The notes under the pieces are model-generated. The model was given only the letters and a program-made list of their open reading frames with translations. It ran no database searches and had not been told where the DNA came from. This document shows, piece after piece, positions 1 through 8,373 of a DNA stretch of 64,000 nucleotides. This DNA comes from DATJKD01 sp963834855. Its GTDB lineage: Bacteria; Pseudomonadota; Gammaproteobacteria; Steroidobacterales; Steroidobacteraceae. Where the stretch lies: contig CAWIDH010000017.1 of the NCBI GenBank assembly GCA_963834855.1, forward strand, positions 62,001-126,000. The letters are read 5' to 3'. Positions within the stretch are counted from its first letter, which is position 1. Each line of letters begins with the position of its first letter. The position numbers were made by a program, and so were the translations under genes.

Positions 1-402
1 GCGCAGGAGCGTCCGAGAAGCAACTACCAGCTCGCAATCGTCCGTCGCGACGAATCACGGCGGCTCGTGGGCTGCTGCGGGCTGCGCGGCGTGGACACGG
101 CCGCGTACACCGCCGAGCTGGGCATCGAGCTTGCGCCGCAGGAGTGGGGCCGACACGGTTACGCAATCGAGGTCCTCCGCGCGCTGGCGAAGTTCGGGTT
201 CGATGAACTTGGGTTGAGCGAGATCCACGGCAGCACCGTGAGTGTCAACGCACGAATAGCGCGCCTCGCAAGCTCGCTGGGAGCGGTCGCGACACGGCAG
301 GCCACTCCGGCGTGGATGACTGCCCGCGGCTGGAGCCGCGTCGAGTGGCGGGTGACTCGGGAGCAATGGGAGGAGGGCGGCGCGCGGTCGCGCGGAACCT
401 GA
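1..402 (+). CDS. GNAT-family N-acetyltransferase, C-terminal part
   Basis: The reading frame is open from the first base of the window, so the N-terminus lies upstream. About 133 residues are visible. They contain the GNAT/RimJ-like pattern of a beta-strand (LVGCCGLRG), a stretch matching the acetyl-CoA-binding part (LAPQEWGRHGYAIEVLRAL) and the typical late segment DELGLSEIHGSTVSVNARIARLASSLG. This resembles enzymes that acetylate the N-terminus of ribosomal proteins or small amines, using acetyl-CoA in the cytoplasm. The substrate cannot be told from the sequence. It converges with the pirin gene, 36 bases away. The family is fairly clear; the specific function is not. Confidence 0.75.
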   Translation, partial: AQERPRSNYQLAIVRRDESRRLVGCCGLRGVDTAAYTAELGIELAPQEWGRHGYAIEVLRALAKFGFDELGLSEIHGSTVSVNARIARLASSLGAVATRQATPAWMTARGWSRVEWRVTREQWEEGGARSRGT

Positions 403-438
403 AGACCCTGCCTTCCCAGCGCCGTCCCTTAAGCGGCA

Positions 439-1146
439 TCAACCGCCGCCGGGCAGGTCGAAGACCAGCACCTCGGCGTTGCGACCGTCGCGCAGGGTCA
501 ATGCCGTCGTATCCGTCAGCTTCAGGGCGTCGCCGGCTTCGAGCGCGACCCCATTCGCAGTCAGTGCGCCGCGCGCGACGTGCACATACAGCCGGCGCCC
601 GGGCGTCACTTCGAGCGTGGCGCTTTCGGCGCCATCGAAGAGGCCCGCGTACACACGCGCGTCCTGGTGGATGAGCACGGATCCATCCGCGCGATCTGGT
701 GAGGCAACGAGGCGCAATCGGCCGCGCTTCTCGCTCGGGGCGAAGCGCTTCTCTTCGTAGCTCGGCTCGATGTCCTGTGCGTCCGGCTGAATCCAGATCT
801 GCAGGAAGTGGACGGGCTCGGTACCCGAAGGATTGAACTCGCTGTGCCGCACGCCGGTTCCCGCGCTCATGCGTTGCACGTCACCTGGACGGATAGTCGA
901 GCCGTTGCCGATCGAGTCCTTGTGGGCGAGCTGCCCGTCGAGCACGTAGCTGATGATCTCCATGTTGCGGTGACCGTGCGTACCAAACCCGGCACCCGCC
1001 AACACGCGATCCTCGTTGATCACGCGCAGTGGACCGAACTCGACGTGCTCAGGATCGTAGTAATCGGCGAACGAGAAAGTGTGGTAGGACTTGAGCCAGC
1101 CGTGGTCGGCGTAGCCCCGTTCGCTGCTGCGTCTGATTTCCTGCAT
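439..1146 (-). CDS. Pirin family protein (YhhW-like, possible quercetin dioxygenase)
   Basis: A 235-residue bicupin. The N-terminal cupin carries the four metal ligands at His57, His59 (GFGTHGHRNME), His101 and Glu103 (GVRHSEFN), the same positions as in E. coli YhhW, which has quercetin 2,3-dioxygenase activity in vitro. The opening segment (RRSSERGYADHGWLKSYHTF) is typical of bacterial pirins and the length matches the family. Known pirins bind Fe(II) or another divalent metal in the cytoplasm; their physiological role is often redox or stress related. It is a stand-alone gene, divergent from the following hydrolase, with about 110 bases between them. Family call is strong; the true substrate is unknown. 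Confidence 0.9.
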   Translation of the reverse strand: MQEIRRSSERGYADHGWLKSYHTFSFADYYDPEHVEFGPLRVINEDRVLAGAGFGTHGHRNMEIISYVLDGQLAHKDSIGNGSTIRPGDVQRMSAGTGVRHSEFNPSGTEPVHFLQIWIQPDAQDIEPSYEEKRFAPSEKRGRLRLVASPDRADGSVLIHQDARVYAGLFDGAESATLEVTPGRRLYVHVARGALTANGVALEAGDALKLTDTTALTLRDGRNAEVLVFDLPGGG

Positions 1147-1258
1147 GGCAGCCCTCCGCGGGAGGAGACAGGCACCATAACCTCGAAGAGGAGAATTGGA
1201 TAGCGCTCAATACCGCACTCCCTCGGAGGGTGCATAGTCGCGGTGGAGGAAGCTTGTC

Positions 1259-2158
1259 ATGGAAGGGATCGCCGCGCTGATCGTGATTCTGTCGGGGGTC
1301 GTCGGGACACCGCAGCGGCCGCCGCAGTTCGAGCCGGAGATCAGGACCGTCAGGCTCACCGACCGGATCTACCTGCTCGAAGGCGCCGGCGGCAACGTGG
1401 CGGTGTTCGTCTGGGACGACGGGGTCCTGCTGGTCGATGACAAGATCGCGCCGGTCACTGCCCAGGTGAAGGCCGCGGTCGCTGCCATCACGCCGAAGCC
1501 CATCCGATTCGTGGTGAACACGCACTGGCATCCGGACCACCGAGGCGGAAATGCCGGGCTGGCCGGTGATGGCGCGGTCATCGTTGCGCACGAGAATGTC
1601 CGCCGGCGCATGAGTGTGGAAGGTTTCGTCGCAGTCTTCGGTCGCAATCTTCCGGCGTCGCCGCCGCAGGCGCTGCCGATCGTCACCTTCACGCGCGACG
1701 TGACGTTTCATCTCGGCGACGAGGAGATCTCGATAGTGCATGTCGGTCCGGCGCACACCGATGGCGACTCGTTCGTGCGCTTCCGCAGAGCAAACGCTCT
1801 CCACATGGGCGACTGCTATCTGAATGGCAGCTATCCGGTGATCGACTACTCGAACGGCGGGACCTACAGCGGCATCATTGCCGCAGCCGACACGGCACTC
1901 GGCATGGTCGACAGCGGCACGCGGATCATTCCCGGGCACGGCCGTGTGTCGAACGCACGCGAATTGCGCGAGTGGCGCGACATGCTGGTGACGATCCTGG
2001 AGAGCGTGAAGCAGTCTGCGGCGCGGGGCAAGAGCCTTGAAGCAGTGAAGCGCGAGCGGCCGACCAGGGAGTGGGACGACAGCTTTCCGAATTCGTTCGT
2101 CACGTCCGACCACGTGGTCGAGGAAGCATACCGCGCAGCGACTGCTTCCCTGCCCTGA
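1259..2158 (+). CDS. MBL-fold metallo-hydrolase (QuiP/SoxH-like group)
   Basis: A 299-residue metallo-beta-lactamase-fold protein. The Zn-binding motif THWHPDH lies at residues 88-94 (His89, His91, Asp93, His94), with later ligands in VGPAHTDGDS, HMGDCY and the C-terminal IIPGHG. The first 17 residues are hydrophobic and could be a weak signal or anchor. Family members are hydrolases of thioesters, lactones, beta-lactams or similar bonds; the sequence does not decide which. It is followed 29 bases later by the convergent end of a second MBL-fold gene. The two differ clearly in sequence and are not a recent duplication. Confidence 0.85.
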   Translation: MEGIAALIVILSGVVGTPQRPPQFEPEIRTVRLTDRIYLLEGAGGNVAVFVWDDGVLLVDDKIAPVTAQVKAAVAAITPKPIRFVVNTHWHPDHRGGNAGLAGDGAVIVAHENVRRRMSVEGFVAVFGRNLPASPPQALPIVTFTRDVTFHLGDEEISIVHVGPAHTDGDSFVRFRRANALHMGDCYLNGSYPVIDYSNGGTYSGIIAAADTALGMVDSGTRIIPGHGRVSNARELREWRDMLVTILESVKQSAARGKSLEAVKRERPTREWDDSFPNSFVTSDHVVEEAYRAATASLP

Positions 2159-2187
2159 CGAAAGTCAGCTGGGCTGACGATCGGAGG

Positions 2188-3162
2188 TCAGCGCACCGAT
2201 GCGTAGTTGGCGGGAACCCAGTCGTAGCCCGAGCCGTCTGCACGCAGGTGCCCGATGCCCGGGAAGGGCAGGTGCGCAGCCGCGACCCACGAGCGGCGTT
2301 CGGCGGCATCCGCGAATTGCCGTTGGCGTTGTACTGACGCCGCGCTCGAGTCCGTATCGAAGCGAATCGTCACCGACGGCTCCGGGAACTGCACGGCCGC
2401 GACGTGCATCAGGTCGCCCCAGAGGACCAGCCGCTGCCCTCTGCTCTCGACGACGTAGATCGTGTGCCCGGGGGTGTGTCCATGCGACGCAACGGCCCTG
2501 ATCCCGGGGGTCAATTCGGTGTCGCCGTCGAATGGCTTGAATCTGCCTGCGGTGGCGTACGGCTTGATCGATGCCATGGCCCCCCGGAAGGATCTCTTCG
2601 CCTCCTCGGGTGCCGCGTCCATCTTTGCCTGGCTCAACCAGTGATCGGCGTCGCGCTGATCGCAATGTACCGTGGCGTTCGGGAACACGACCTTGTCGCC
2701 GTTCATCAGTCCGCCGACGTGATCGCCGTGCAGGTGCGTGATGTAGATCGCGTCGACCTGCTCCGGCGCATAGCCGGATGCCGCCAGGTTGGCGACGAGC
2801 TTCCCGACGGTCGGTCCGGACAGCGTTCCGGCCCCGGCGTCGATCAGGACGAGTTTGGTCCCGGTGTTGATGAGATAGGCGTTCACGGAGGTCTCGACAG
2901 GATCCTCGAGGAAGGATCGCTCGAGCGCGGCATCGACTTTCTCCGGCGTCGTGTTGGTCAGCAACTGCTTGACGTGCAGGTCGAACGAACCGTCGGAAAG
3001 CGCCGTGACCTCGAAATCACCGAGCATCATCCGGTAAAAACCTGGCGCCTGTGTCCGGACCTGCGGTGCGCCAGCCGTGGCTGGCTCCGCAAGGAGGACG
3101 ACGATTGGCATTGCAATGACCAGGAGGCGCAAGGGATCGCGAATCAGTTGTCCGATCGTCAA
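2188..3162 (-). CDS. Exported MBL-fold metallo-hydrolase
   Basis: The motif THLHGDHVGG gives the zinc ligands, followed by SHGHTPGHTIYVV, LWGDLMHVAA and the late AAHLPFPGIGH, as in the AHL-lactonase/methyl-parathion-hydrolase branch of the fold. I place the start at a TTG (3162) because a strong GGGAGGAA ribosome site sits 8 bases before it; an ATG 48 bases upstream (3210) is possible but has no such site. From the TTG the product is 324 residues with a hydrophobic signal peptide (LLVIAMPIVVLLAEPATAGA), implying export to the periplasm. It is divergent from arsR and shares that intergenic region. Substrate unknown: lactone, organophosphate or beta-lactam hydrolysis are all possible. Confidence 0.82.
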   Translation of the reverse strand: MTIGQLIRDPLRLLVIAMPIVVLLAEPATAGAPQVRTQAPGFYRMMLGDFEVTALSDGSFDLHVKQLLTNTTPEKVDAALERSFLEDPVETSVNAYLINTGTKLVLIDAGAGTLSGPTVGKLVANLAASGYAPEQVDAIYITHLHGDHVGGLMNGDKVVFPNATVHCDQRDADHWLSQAKMDAAPEEAKRSFRGAMASIKPYATAGRFKPFDGDTELTPGIRAVASHGHTPGHTIYVVESRGQRLVLWGDLMHVAAVQFPEPSVTIRFDTDSSAASVQRQRQFADAAERRSWVAAAHLPFPGIGHLRADGSGYDWVPANYASVR

Positions 3163-3300
3163 GGTCGCTTCCTCCCGCGGTTGTCGCTGCCACTGTCCAG
3201 GACAGTGCACGCGAATGATATCGGGTCCAGCACATCCGGAGCATCCGCCCCTTCGATCGGTCGGCTCGCTCGGCAGCCTGCGCAGCCAGAGCGCTGGCGC

Positions 3301-3330
3301 TTGACAGTGTCATCGGTCCGCGTCCATTAT
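3301..3330 (+). promoter_or_regulatory. Probable arsR promoter
   Basis: A perfect TTGACA (3301-3306) is followed after 18 bases by CATTAT (3325-3330), a reasonable sigma-70 pair. It lies just ahead of the arsR start, and transcription would begin only a few bases before the first ATG. It overlaps the candidate ArsR operator, which fits autorepression. Confidence 0.5.
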
Positions 3331-3347
3331 TCGATAATCCTCGAAAT
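3329..3347. promoter_or_regulatory. Candidate ArsR operator (imperfect inverted repeat)
   Basis: ATTCGA, six bases, then TCGAAAT: arms match except for one extra A. ArsR-family proteins bind short AT-rich inverted repeats of this type over the -10 region. It sits between the -10 box and the arsR start and may also influence the divergent MBL gene. Confidence 0.45.
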
Positions 3348-3716
3348 ATGGAAATAATGATGAACTCGGACCAGACGGTCGCCGCGCTTGCGGCACTCGC
3401 CCACGAACATCGGCTGGGTGTGTATCGCATGCTGGTCGAGGCCGGTCCCGAGGGGCTCAGTGCCGGCACCATCGCCGCGCGGCTTGCGATGCCGTCGTCA
3501 TCGTTGACCTTTCATCTGCAGCATCTGCATCGCGCCGGGCTGATCGGCCAGGAGCGCCAGGGCCGTCAGCTCATCTATGCCGCGGATTTCGGCGCCATGC
3601 GCGGCCTCGTCGGATACCTCACAGAGAACTGCTGCGAGGGCGGGGCGAAACAGAGTGCCTTTGCGTGTGCGCCGGCCCGCTCCGCCCGCAAGACCGCACG
3701 CAAGCGCGCGGCATAG
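3348..3716 (+). CDS. arsR: ArsR-type metalloid-responsive repressor
   Basis: A 122-residue winged-helix repressor of the ArsR/SmtB family. The DNA-reading helix is around residues 47-62 (AMPSSSLTFHLQHLHRAG). The As(III) site is visible near the C-terminus: ENCCEGG gives Cys95 and Cys96, with a third Cys107 in FACAP. This is the Cys-Cys-X(n)-Cys layout of Acidithiobacillus-type ArsR rather than the older helix-3 CVC site. Trivalent arsenic binding would release the promoter. Three ATGs (3348, 3357, 3360) are possible starts; the first gives almost no leader, so 3360 may be used. The downstream arsI gene is probably in the same transcript. Confidence 0.9.
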   Translation: MEIMMNSDQTVAALAALAHEHRLGVYRMLVEAGPEGLSAGTIAARLAMPSSSLTFHLQHLHRAGLIGQERQGRQLIYAADFGAMRGLVGYLTENCCEGGAKQSAFACAPARSARKTARKRAA

Positions 3717-3752
3717 GCGATGGACGATGATCGCCTCGAAGGAGTCACTGCC

Positions 3753-4184
3753 ATGAAACGCCTGCATGTCCATGTGAGCGTCGAGGATGTCCCGACCTCG
3801 ATCCGCTTCTACAACACCCTCTTTGCGACGGAGCCGACCGTGGTCAAGAGCGATTACGCGAAGTGGATGCTCGAGGATCCACGTGTCAATTTCGCCATCA
3901 GCAAGCGCGGCGCCCAGGCGGGGATCCGCCATCTCGGCATCCAGGTCGAGAATCGCACCGAGCTCGAGGAGGTGTACTCGCGCCTGCAACGCGCCGAGGC
4001 GCCGGTGCTCGAGGAAGGCACGACGACATGCTGCTACGCGAAGGGCGAGAAGAGCTGGATCACGGACCCGCAGGGCGTCCAGTGGGAAACGTTCCTCACG
4101 ACCGGCGAAAGCGTCGAGTACGGGACCGAGACTCCCCGCGTACCGCGTGCGACGTCGTGTTGCGCGCGAAGCGAAGCCGTGTAG
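3753..4184 (+). CDS. arsI: ArsI-like C-As lyase (VOC-fold dioxygenase)
   Basis: A small vicinal-oxygen-chelate protein, 143 residues from the ATG at 3753, which has GAAGGAG 8 bases upstream. Candidate Fe(II) ligands are His5, His60 (IRHLGIQ) and Glu112 (QWETF). The diagnostic vicinal cysteine pair is present at Cys93-Cys94 (TTTCCYAKGEKSW), matching the Cys96-Cys97 pair of characterised ArsI, which holds trivalent methylarsenite. ArsI cleaves the carbon-arsenic bond of methylarsenite and trivalent aromatic arsenicals with O2. The C-terminal tail has another Cys-Cys. It follows arsR directly, which supports organoarsenical detoxification. CadI-type cadmium-induced proteins are close relatives, but the pair with arsR favours ArsI. 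No As(III) pump gene is visible beside it. Confidence 0.85.
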   Translation: MKRLHVHVSVEDVPTSIRFYNTLFATEPTVVKSDYAKWMLEDPRVNFAISKRGAQAGIRHLGIQVENRTELEEVYSRLQRAEAPVLEEGTTTCCYAKGEKSWITDPQGVQWETFLTTGESVEYGTETPRVPRATSCCARSEAV

Positions 4185-4196
4185 GTGACGCGAGAA

Positions 4197-5531
4197 TCAG
4201 TCCGGCAGTCGAGCCGGCTCCGCGCGCCCCGCCGTGGAGGCGAGTGAAGCCGGCGCTGAGCCGGGCTGCACTCGGATGAACAGCCACAACAGGACACCCA
4301 CGATGGCGAACATGGAACCGCTCGCGAGCGTCGCGATCCAGCCGAGCCGATCGACCATCAGCCCGACGACGGGTGCAAGGAAGCCTGCGGCGTTGCCGCC
4401 GGTGTTGAGCACTCCGGTCGCGGTCGAGGTGTAGGGCCCGGCCACGTACGTCGTGGCGGACCAGAAAGCGCCCTCGGTGAACTGCGTGAAGCCGAAGCAG
4501 AGCGACAACATGACCACCGCCGCATACGGATTCACGGCGTGGGCTCCGGCCAGCAGGAACACGGCCACGAGCGCGAGCCCCGTCATCGCAGGCAGGCGAC
4601 AGCCCCAGCGCGGTCCGATGCGTCGGCACAGCGCGTCGCAGGTCAGGCCGCCCGCCGCCGCGAGCGCCGCGCCGGTTGCGAAGGGCAGGGCGTACAGGAG
4701 ACCGCTTTCGAGCAGCGAGAATCCACGCGCCTCGACGAGGTAGGTGAAGAGCCACTGCGCGAACATGTAGAACACATAGTTCATGCAGAAGTAGGCGGCG
4801 GACAACAACAGCACGTCGCGCTGCAGCAGGATGCGCACCCATTCACCGCGCCGCGCGGCCTGTGCAGCCGCCGGACGATGGTCGCGGGTGATGAGCGCGA
4901 GCTCCTCGCGGCTCATCGCGCGGTGCTCGGCCGGTGTGTCACGACCGTACCAGTACCACCAGGCACCGCCGATCACGCCGAGCGGCGCGAGCAGGTAGAA
5001 GGATTCGCGCCAGCCGAACTTGACGATCAGCAACGTGACCAGCGGCCCGATGGCCGCCTGCCCGAGCGTGAGCCCGACGCTGAGCGCCGCGTTCGGGAAC
5101 GCCCAATTACCGGCGGGAAACCAGCTGGCGAAGGCGCCCGCCGTGATCGGATACAAGGGGGCGTTCGCCATGCCGAGCAGGAACCGCACGACGACCAGCG
5201 AGATCATCGCCCCGGCGGCGGAGGCGGCCATCAGCCCAGGGGCGAAGCCCGTCAGGAATGTCAGCACGCCCCAGGTCACCGCGAGGACCGCGAGCGCGCG
5301 CCGCGGTCCGCACCACTGCCCGAACAACCCACCCGGAATCTGGAAGAGCGCATATGCGAAGTTGAAGCTGCCCAGGATCCAGCCGAGCTCGGCACTGCTG
5401 AACCCGAACTCCTGGCGGAGGCTGGGCACGGCGACCGACAGGTTGTTGCGCAGCAGATAGTTGACGAAGCTCAGCACGAACAGCACCGCGAGGATCCGGT
5501 ATCGCACCGGCACGGCACGCAATGCGCTCAT
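4197..5531 (-). CDS. MFS transporter, anion:cation symporter (ACS) type
   Basis: A 444-residue, 12-helix major facilitator. The start MSALRAVPVRYR at 5531 precedes the first helix; an upstream in-frame extension is unlikely. The family pattern YLLRNNLSVAVPSLRQEFG, then GSFNFAYALFQIPGGLFGQWCGPRR, is that of the ACS group (tartrate, galactarate, phthalate and other carboxylate importers). It is the last gene of a minus-strand operon, 7 bases after the FAD gene, so it probably imports the organic acid or zwitterion degraded by the Rieske and FAD enzymes. It converges with arsI, 12 bases apart. Confidence 0.87.
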   Translation of the reverse strand: MSALRAVPVRYRILAVLFVLSFVNYLLRNNLSVAVPSLRQEFGFSSAELGWILGSFNFAYALFQIPGGLFGQWCGPRRALAVLAVTWGVLTFLTGFAPGLMAASAAGAMISLVVVRFLLGMANAPLYPITAGAFASWFPAGNWAFPNAALSVGLTLGQAAIGPLVTLLIVKFGWRESFYLLAPLGVIGGAWWYWYGRDTPAEHRAMSREELALITRDHRPAAAQAARRGEWVRILLQRDVLLLSAAYFCMNYVFYMFAQWLFTYLVEARGFSLLESGLLYALPFATGAALAAAGGLTCDALCRRIGPRWGCRLPAMTGLALVAVFLLAGAHAVNPYAAVVMLSLCFGFTQFTEGAFWSATTYVAGPYTSTATGVLNTGGNAAGFLAPVVGLMVDRLGWIATLASGSMFAIVGVLLWLFIRVQPGSAPASLASTAGRAEPARLPD

Positions 5532-5538
5532 GGATACC

Positions 5539-7176
5539 TCATACAGAAGCGGCCCTGAGCAGGCCACGGTCGCGACGCAGATCATCGAGGATGCGGTGCG
5601 CGGCGTTGTGTCCCGGTGCGCCGGTCACGCCGCCGCCGGGGTGGGTGCCCGCACCGCACAGGTACAAGCCGCGCAGCGGCGTCGCGTAGCGTGCGCAGGC
5701 CGGTACGGGACGCATGACGAAGAGCTGGTCGGGACGCAGGTCACCGTGAAAGATGTTGCCCTCGGTGATGCCGAACACCGATTCGAGGTCGGCGGGCGTG
5801 TAGAGGCGGCAGGCGACCAGCGACCGCGCCACCGCGGGCACGGATTCGGCGAGTTGTCCGAGGATCTGCGCCTGCAGTTGGCTGCGCTGCGCACTCCAAT
5901 CCGATCCGGCCAGCGCGTACGGCAGGTACTGCACGAAGCAGGTCATCACGTGATGACCGGTGGTGGCCAGTGAGGAGTCGACCAGCGAGGGCACGAGACA
6001 ATCGATCCACAAGCGATCGGCGATCTCGCCGTGGCGTGCCTTCTCATAGCACCGCTGTGCGCCGTCGAGCCAGGGCACCAGCGTGAACTGCGCGCGCTGC
6101 AGTGGTCCTGCCTCGGCCGCACAGCCGTTGAGCCGCGGCTCCTCGCCGAGCACCAGGTTCAACTTCGCGCAGGGGCCGTCCATCTTGATCGCGCGCACCG
6201 AGGCGAGGAACTCGGGATCGAGCTCGTCCCGAGGCGCGAGCTCGAGAAACGTGCGCTTGGGGTCGGCGTTCGATACGACGATGCGCGCCGCGATCTCGGT
6301 GCCGTCCTCGAGCACCACGCCGTCGGCGCGTCCGGCCCGCACCCGGATCCGGGACACCGGCGCGCCCGTGCGCAGCTCGACACCGCGCGTGCGGCAGGCC
6401 TCCGCCATCGCCGCGGTGATGGCGCCCATGCCGCCCATCACGTGGCCGACGAAGCCCTGCTTCGCTTCCTGTCCGCCGCCGAGCAGGTGAAACAGCAGGC
6501 CGAACAGCGTGCCCGGGTCGTACGGGCCGCCGTGCTTGCCGTAGAGGCTGTTCGCGAGCACCAGCGCCTTGAGGTGCGGAGACTCGAGCGATCGATCGAG
6601 GAACTCGCCGAGGCTCCCGGTCGCGAACGCGACGAGGTCGGCGATCTCGCGTCCACGCAGTCGCCGGAACCGGAACGCGAGATGCAGCAGTTCGCGCAGG
6701 CCCGCGAGCCCGGTGCGATGCAGGTCGGGCGGCGCCTGCATGAAGAGCGGCTCGAGATGGCGCGCGAGGCCACCCAGGCGCGCATCGAGCGACAGGAAGC
6801 GCTCGCAGTCGGCCGGCGCGAAGCGCCGCAATTCGGCGCGCATGCGCTCGCGATCGCTCCACCACGGCAGCACCGTGCCGTCGGGCGTCACGGCCTGCAC
6901 CGTCGGCTCCGCCGCGACCATCCGCAGACCCCGACGGTCAAGCTCGAGATCGCGGATGATCTCGGGCCGCAGCATGCTCGCCATGTAGGCGGCGGTCGAG
7001 ACACGGCAGCCAGGCGCAGCTGTCGGATCGATCTCCTCGGTGACGCAGCAGCCGCCCAGGATGTCGCGTCGCTCGAGGACGAGCGTCCGCAGGTCCGCAC
7101 GCGCGAGGTAGAACGCGGCCGTGAGCCCGTTGTGTCCGCCGCCGATGACGACGGCGTCGTAGTCACGCTGGGTCAC
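5539..7176 (-). CDS. Phytoene-desaturase/PYROXD2-like FAD oxidoreductase
   Basis: 545 residues. A dinucleotide-binding motif at the N-terminus (VVIGGGHNGLTAAFYLARA) binds FAD, and the C-terminus has the second FAD segment LYLCGAGTHPGGGVTGAPGHNAA. Both features are typical of the CrtI-like amine-oxidase superfamily; overall it resembles the PYROXD2-type group rather than true carotenoid desaturases. No carotenoid genes are nearby. It lies 18 bases after the Rieske gene and 7 bases before the MFS gene, so it is read here as a catabolic oxidase or dehydrogenase of the operon. The start is a GTG. Substrate unknown. Confidence 0.8.
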   Translation of the reverse strand: MTQRDYDAVVIGGGHNGLTAAFYLARADLRTLVLERRDILGGCCVTEEIDPTAAPGCRVSTAAYMASMLRPEIIRDLELDRRGLRMVAAEPTVQAVTPDGTVLPWWSDRERMRAELRRFAPADCERFLSLDARLGGLARHLEPLFMQAPPDLHRTGLAGLRELLHLAFRFRRLRGREIADLVAFATGSLGEFLDRSLESPHLKALVLANSLYGKHGGPYDPGTLFGLLFHLLGGGQEAKQGFVGHVMGGMGAITAAMAEACRTRGVELRTGAPVSRIRVRAGRADGVVLEDGTEIAARIVVSNADPKRTFLELAPRDELDPEFLASVRAIKMDGPCAKLNLVLGEEPRLNGCAAEAGPLQRAQFTLVPWLDGAQRCYEKARHGEIADRLWIDCLVPSLVDSSLATTGHHVMTCFVQYLPYALAGSDWSAQRSQLQAQILGQLAESVPAVARSLVACRLYTPADLESVFGITEGNIFHGDLRPDQLFVMRPVPACARYATPLRGLYLCGAGTHPGGGVTGAPGHNAAHRILDDLRRDRGLLRAASV

Positions 7177-7194
7177 GCGGCGGTGTCCCGCGTC

Positions 7195-8358
7195 TCAGCC
7201 CACGTGCGACAGGTCGCCGAGATGTCGCTCGAGATAGCGGCGGATGTCGAGGCTCGGGTCCTCCATCGGCGCGTAGAAACCACCGCGGAAGCCCCTCGAC
7301 TGCATGCCGAGCTGCACGCCCTCGCAGACCACCCAGTCCTGCCGGTTCACGACGTCCCAGAAGTCGACCACGTCGCGCGGGTCGAAGCCTGGCTTCCCGA
7401 CCTCAGAGACGTGGAACAGGAAATCGCAGGCGATCCGCGTGTGGTCCGGCGCCATCGGCCAGAGCACGAACGCGGCGACGTGCTCCGCGGCGAGGCTCAA
7501 CAGCAGGTTCGGGTAGGCGACCTCGCCCTTGTGATGCGTCTTCTCCTTGTCCGACAACCCGGGAAACGGCGCGCGTGTCGAGGTGCCGCTGGCCGTGAAC
7601 GTCCAGGCGCCGACGTGGTGCGGAATGCCGTCGTCCCAGTCGAGACCCGCGCCGCCGCGCTCGCGGAACGCGGGCACGAGCGCGCACAGCTCCGGATGGA
7701 CCGGGCCGCAGTGATAGCACTCGTTGTAGTTCTCCATGATGATTTTCCAGTTGGCGCGCACGTCGTAGACGAGCTGCGCGCCGCGCCGCAGGTCCTGCAG
7801 GGGGTAGCGGACCAGCCTGTGCACGGGGTCCGCCAGTTGCGTGGTCACTGGTGGCGGCGGCTGCGCGGAGAGATTCACGAAGATGAAGCCGCCCCAGGTG
7901 TCGAGATGCACGGGCACGAGTGAGAAGCGATCCTTCGGGCAGCGTTCGTCGAACTGCACGAACGGCGCCGTGCGCAGCGCGCCGTCGAGGTGGTAGCTCC
8001 ACGCGTGATACGGGCAGACGACGCCCGCGCCGACACGCCCCGAGTTGACCGCGCCGGGCGCGGTCGGGTCGGGGAGGGCGGCCGTGCGGATGAGGCGGCT
8101 GCCGCGATGACGGCAGACGTTGTAGAACCCGCGCAGCACATCGTCGCGGCCACGCAGCACGATGACGCTTTCGCCCGCAACCGACACGTGCAGGCAGTCC
8201 CCGGCCGCGGGGAGCTGCTCCGCACGGCCCACGCAGAACCATTGCCCATGGAAGATGCGTTCGGTCTCCAGGCGGAAGGCCTCAGTGCTGCCGTAGAAAT
8301 GCGCCGGCAGGGCCGGCTTCATGTCCTGCGCGTATACCGCGTGGTCCTCGGCCTTCAT
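7195..8358 (-). CDS. Rieske non-haem iron oxygenase, alpha subunit
   Basis: 387 residues. The Rieske [2Fe-2S] ligands are Cys82-X-His84 (CRHRG) and Cys115-X2-His118 (CPYHAW). The mononuclear Fe(II) site has His216 and His221 in NECYHCGPVHPEL, with the aspartate expected near residues 335-341. The ENYNECYHC segment and RQDWVVCEGVQ are seen in quaternary-amine demethylating oxygenases (glycine-betaine and stachydrine types), which suggests an N-demethylation releasing formaldehyde. The gap between the two Rieske halves is 30 residues, longer than the usual 16-18. No reductase gene is in the operon, so electrons must come from elsewhere. 15 bases separate it from the upstream DAO gene. Confidence 0.87.
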   Translation of the reverse strand: MKAEDHAVYAQDMKPALPAHFYGSTEAFRLETERIFHGQWFCVGRAEQLPAAGDCLHVSVAGESVIVLRGRDDVLRGFYNVCRHRGSRLIRTAALPDPTAPGAVNSGRVGAGVVCPYHAWSYHLDGALRTAPFVQFDERCPKDRFSLVPVHLDTWGGFIFVNLSAQPPPPVTTQLADPVHRLVRYPLQDLRRGAQLVYDVRANWKIIMENYNECYHCGPVHPELCALVPAFRERGGAGLDWDDGIPHHVGAWTFTASGTSTRAPFPGLSDKEKTHHKGEVAYPNLLLSLAAEHVAAFVLWPMAPDHTRIACDFLFHVSEVGKPGFDPRDVVDFWDVVNRQDWVVCEGVQLGMQSRGFRGGFYAPMEDPSLDIRRYLERHLGDLSHVG

Positions 8359-8373
8359 GTGAGCCTCGTTCGA

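Noticed and set aside
5539..7176. Carotenoid biosynthesis gene
   Set aside because: The protein has the CrtI-like fold, but no phytoene synthase or cyclase is nearby and the operon is catabolic in character.
6031..7923. A 630-codon open frame on the plus strand
   Set aside because: It is antisense to the FAD and Rieske genes and arises from high GC; the Arg/Glu/His-rich text has no domain, while the minus-strand genes have clear motifs.
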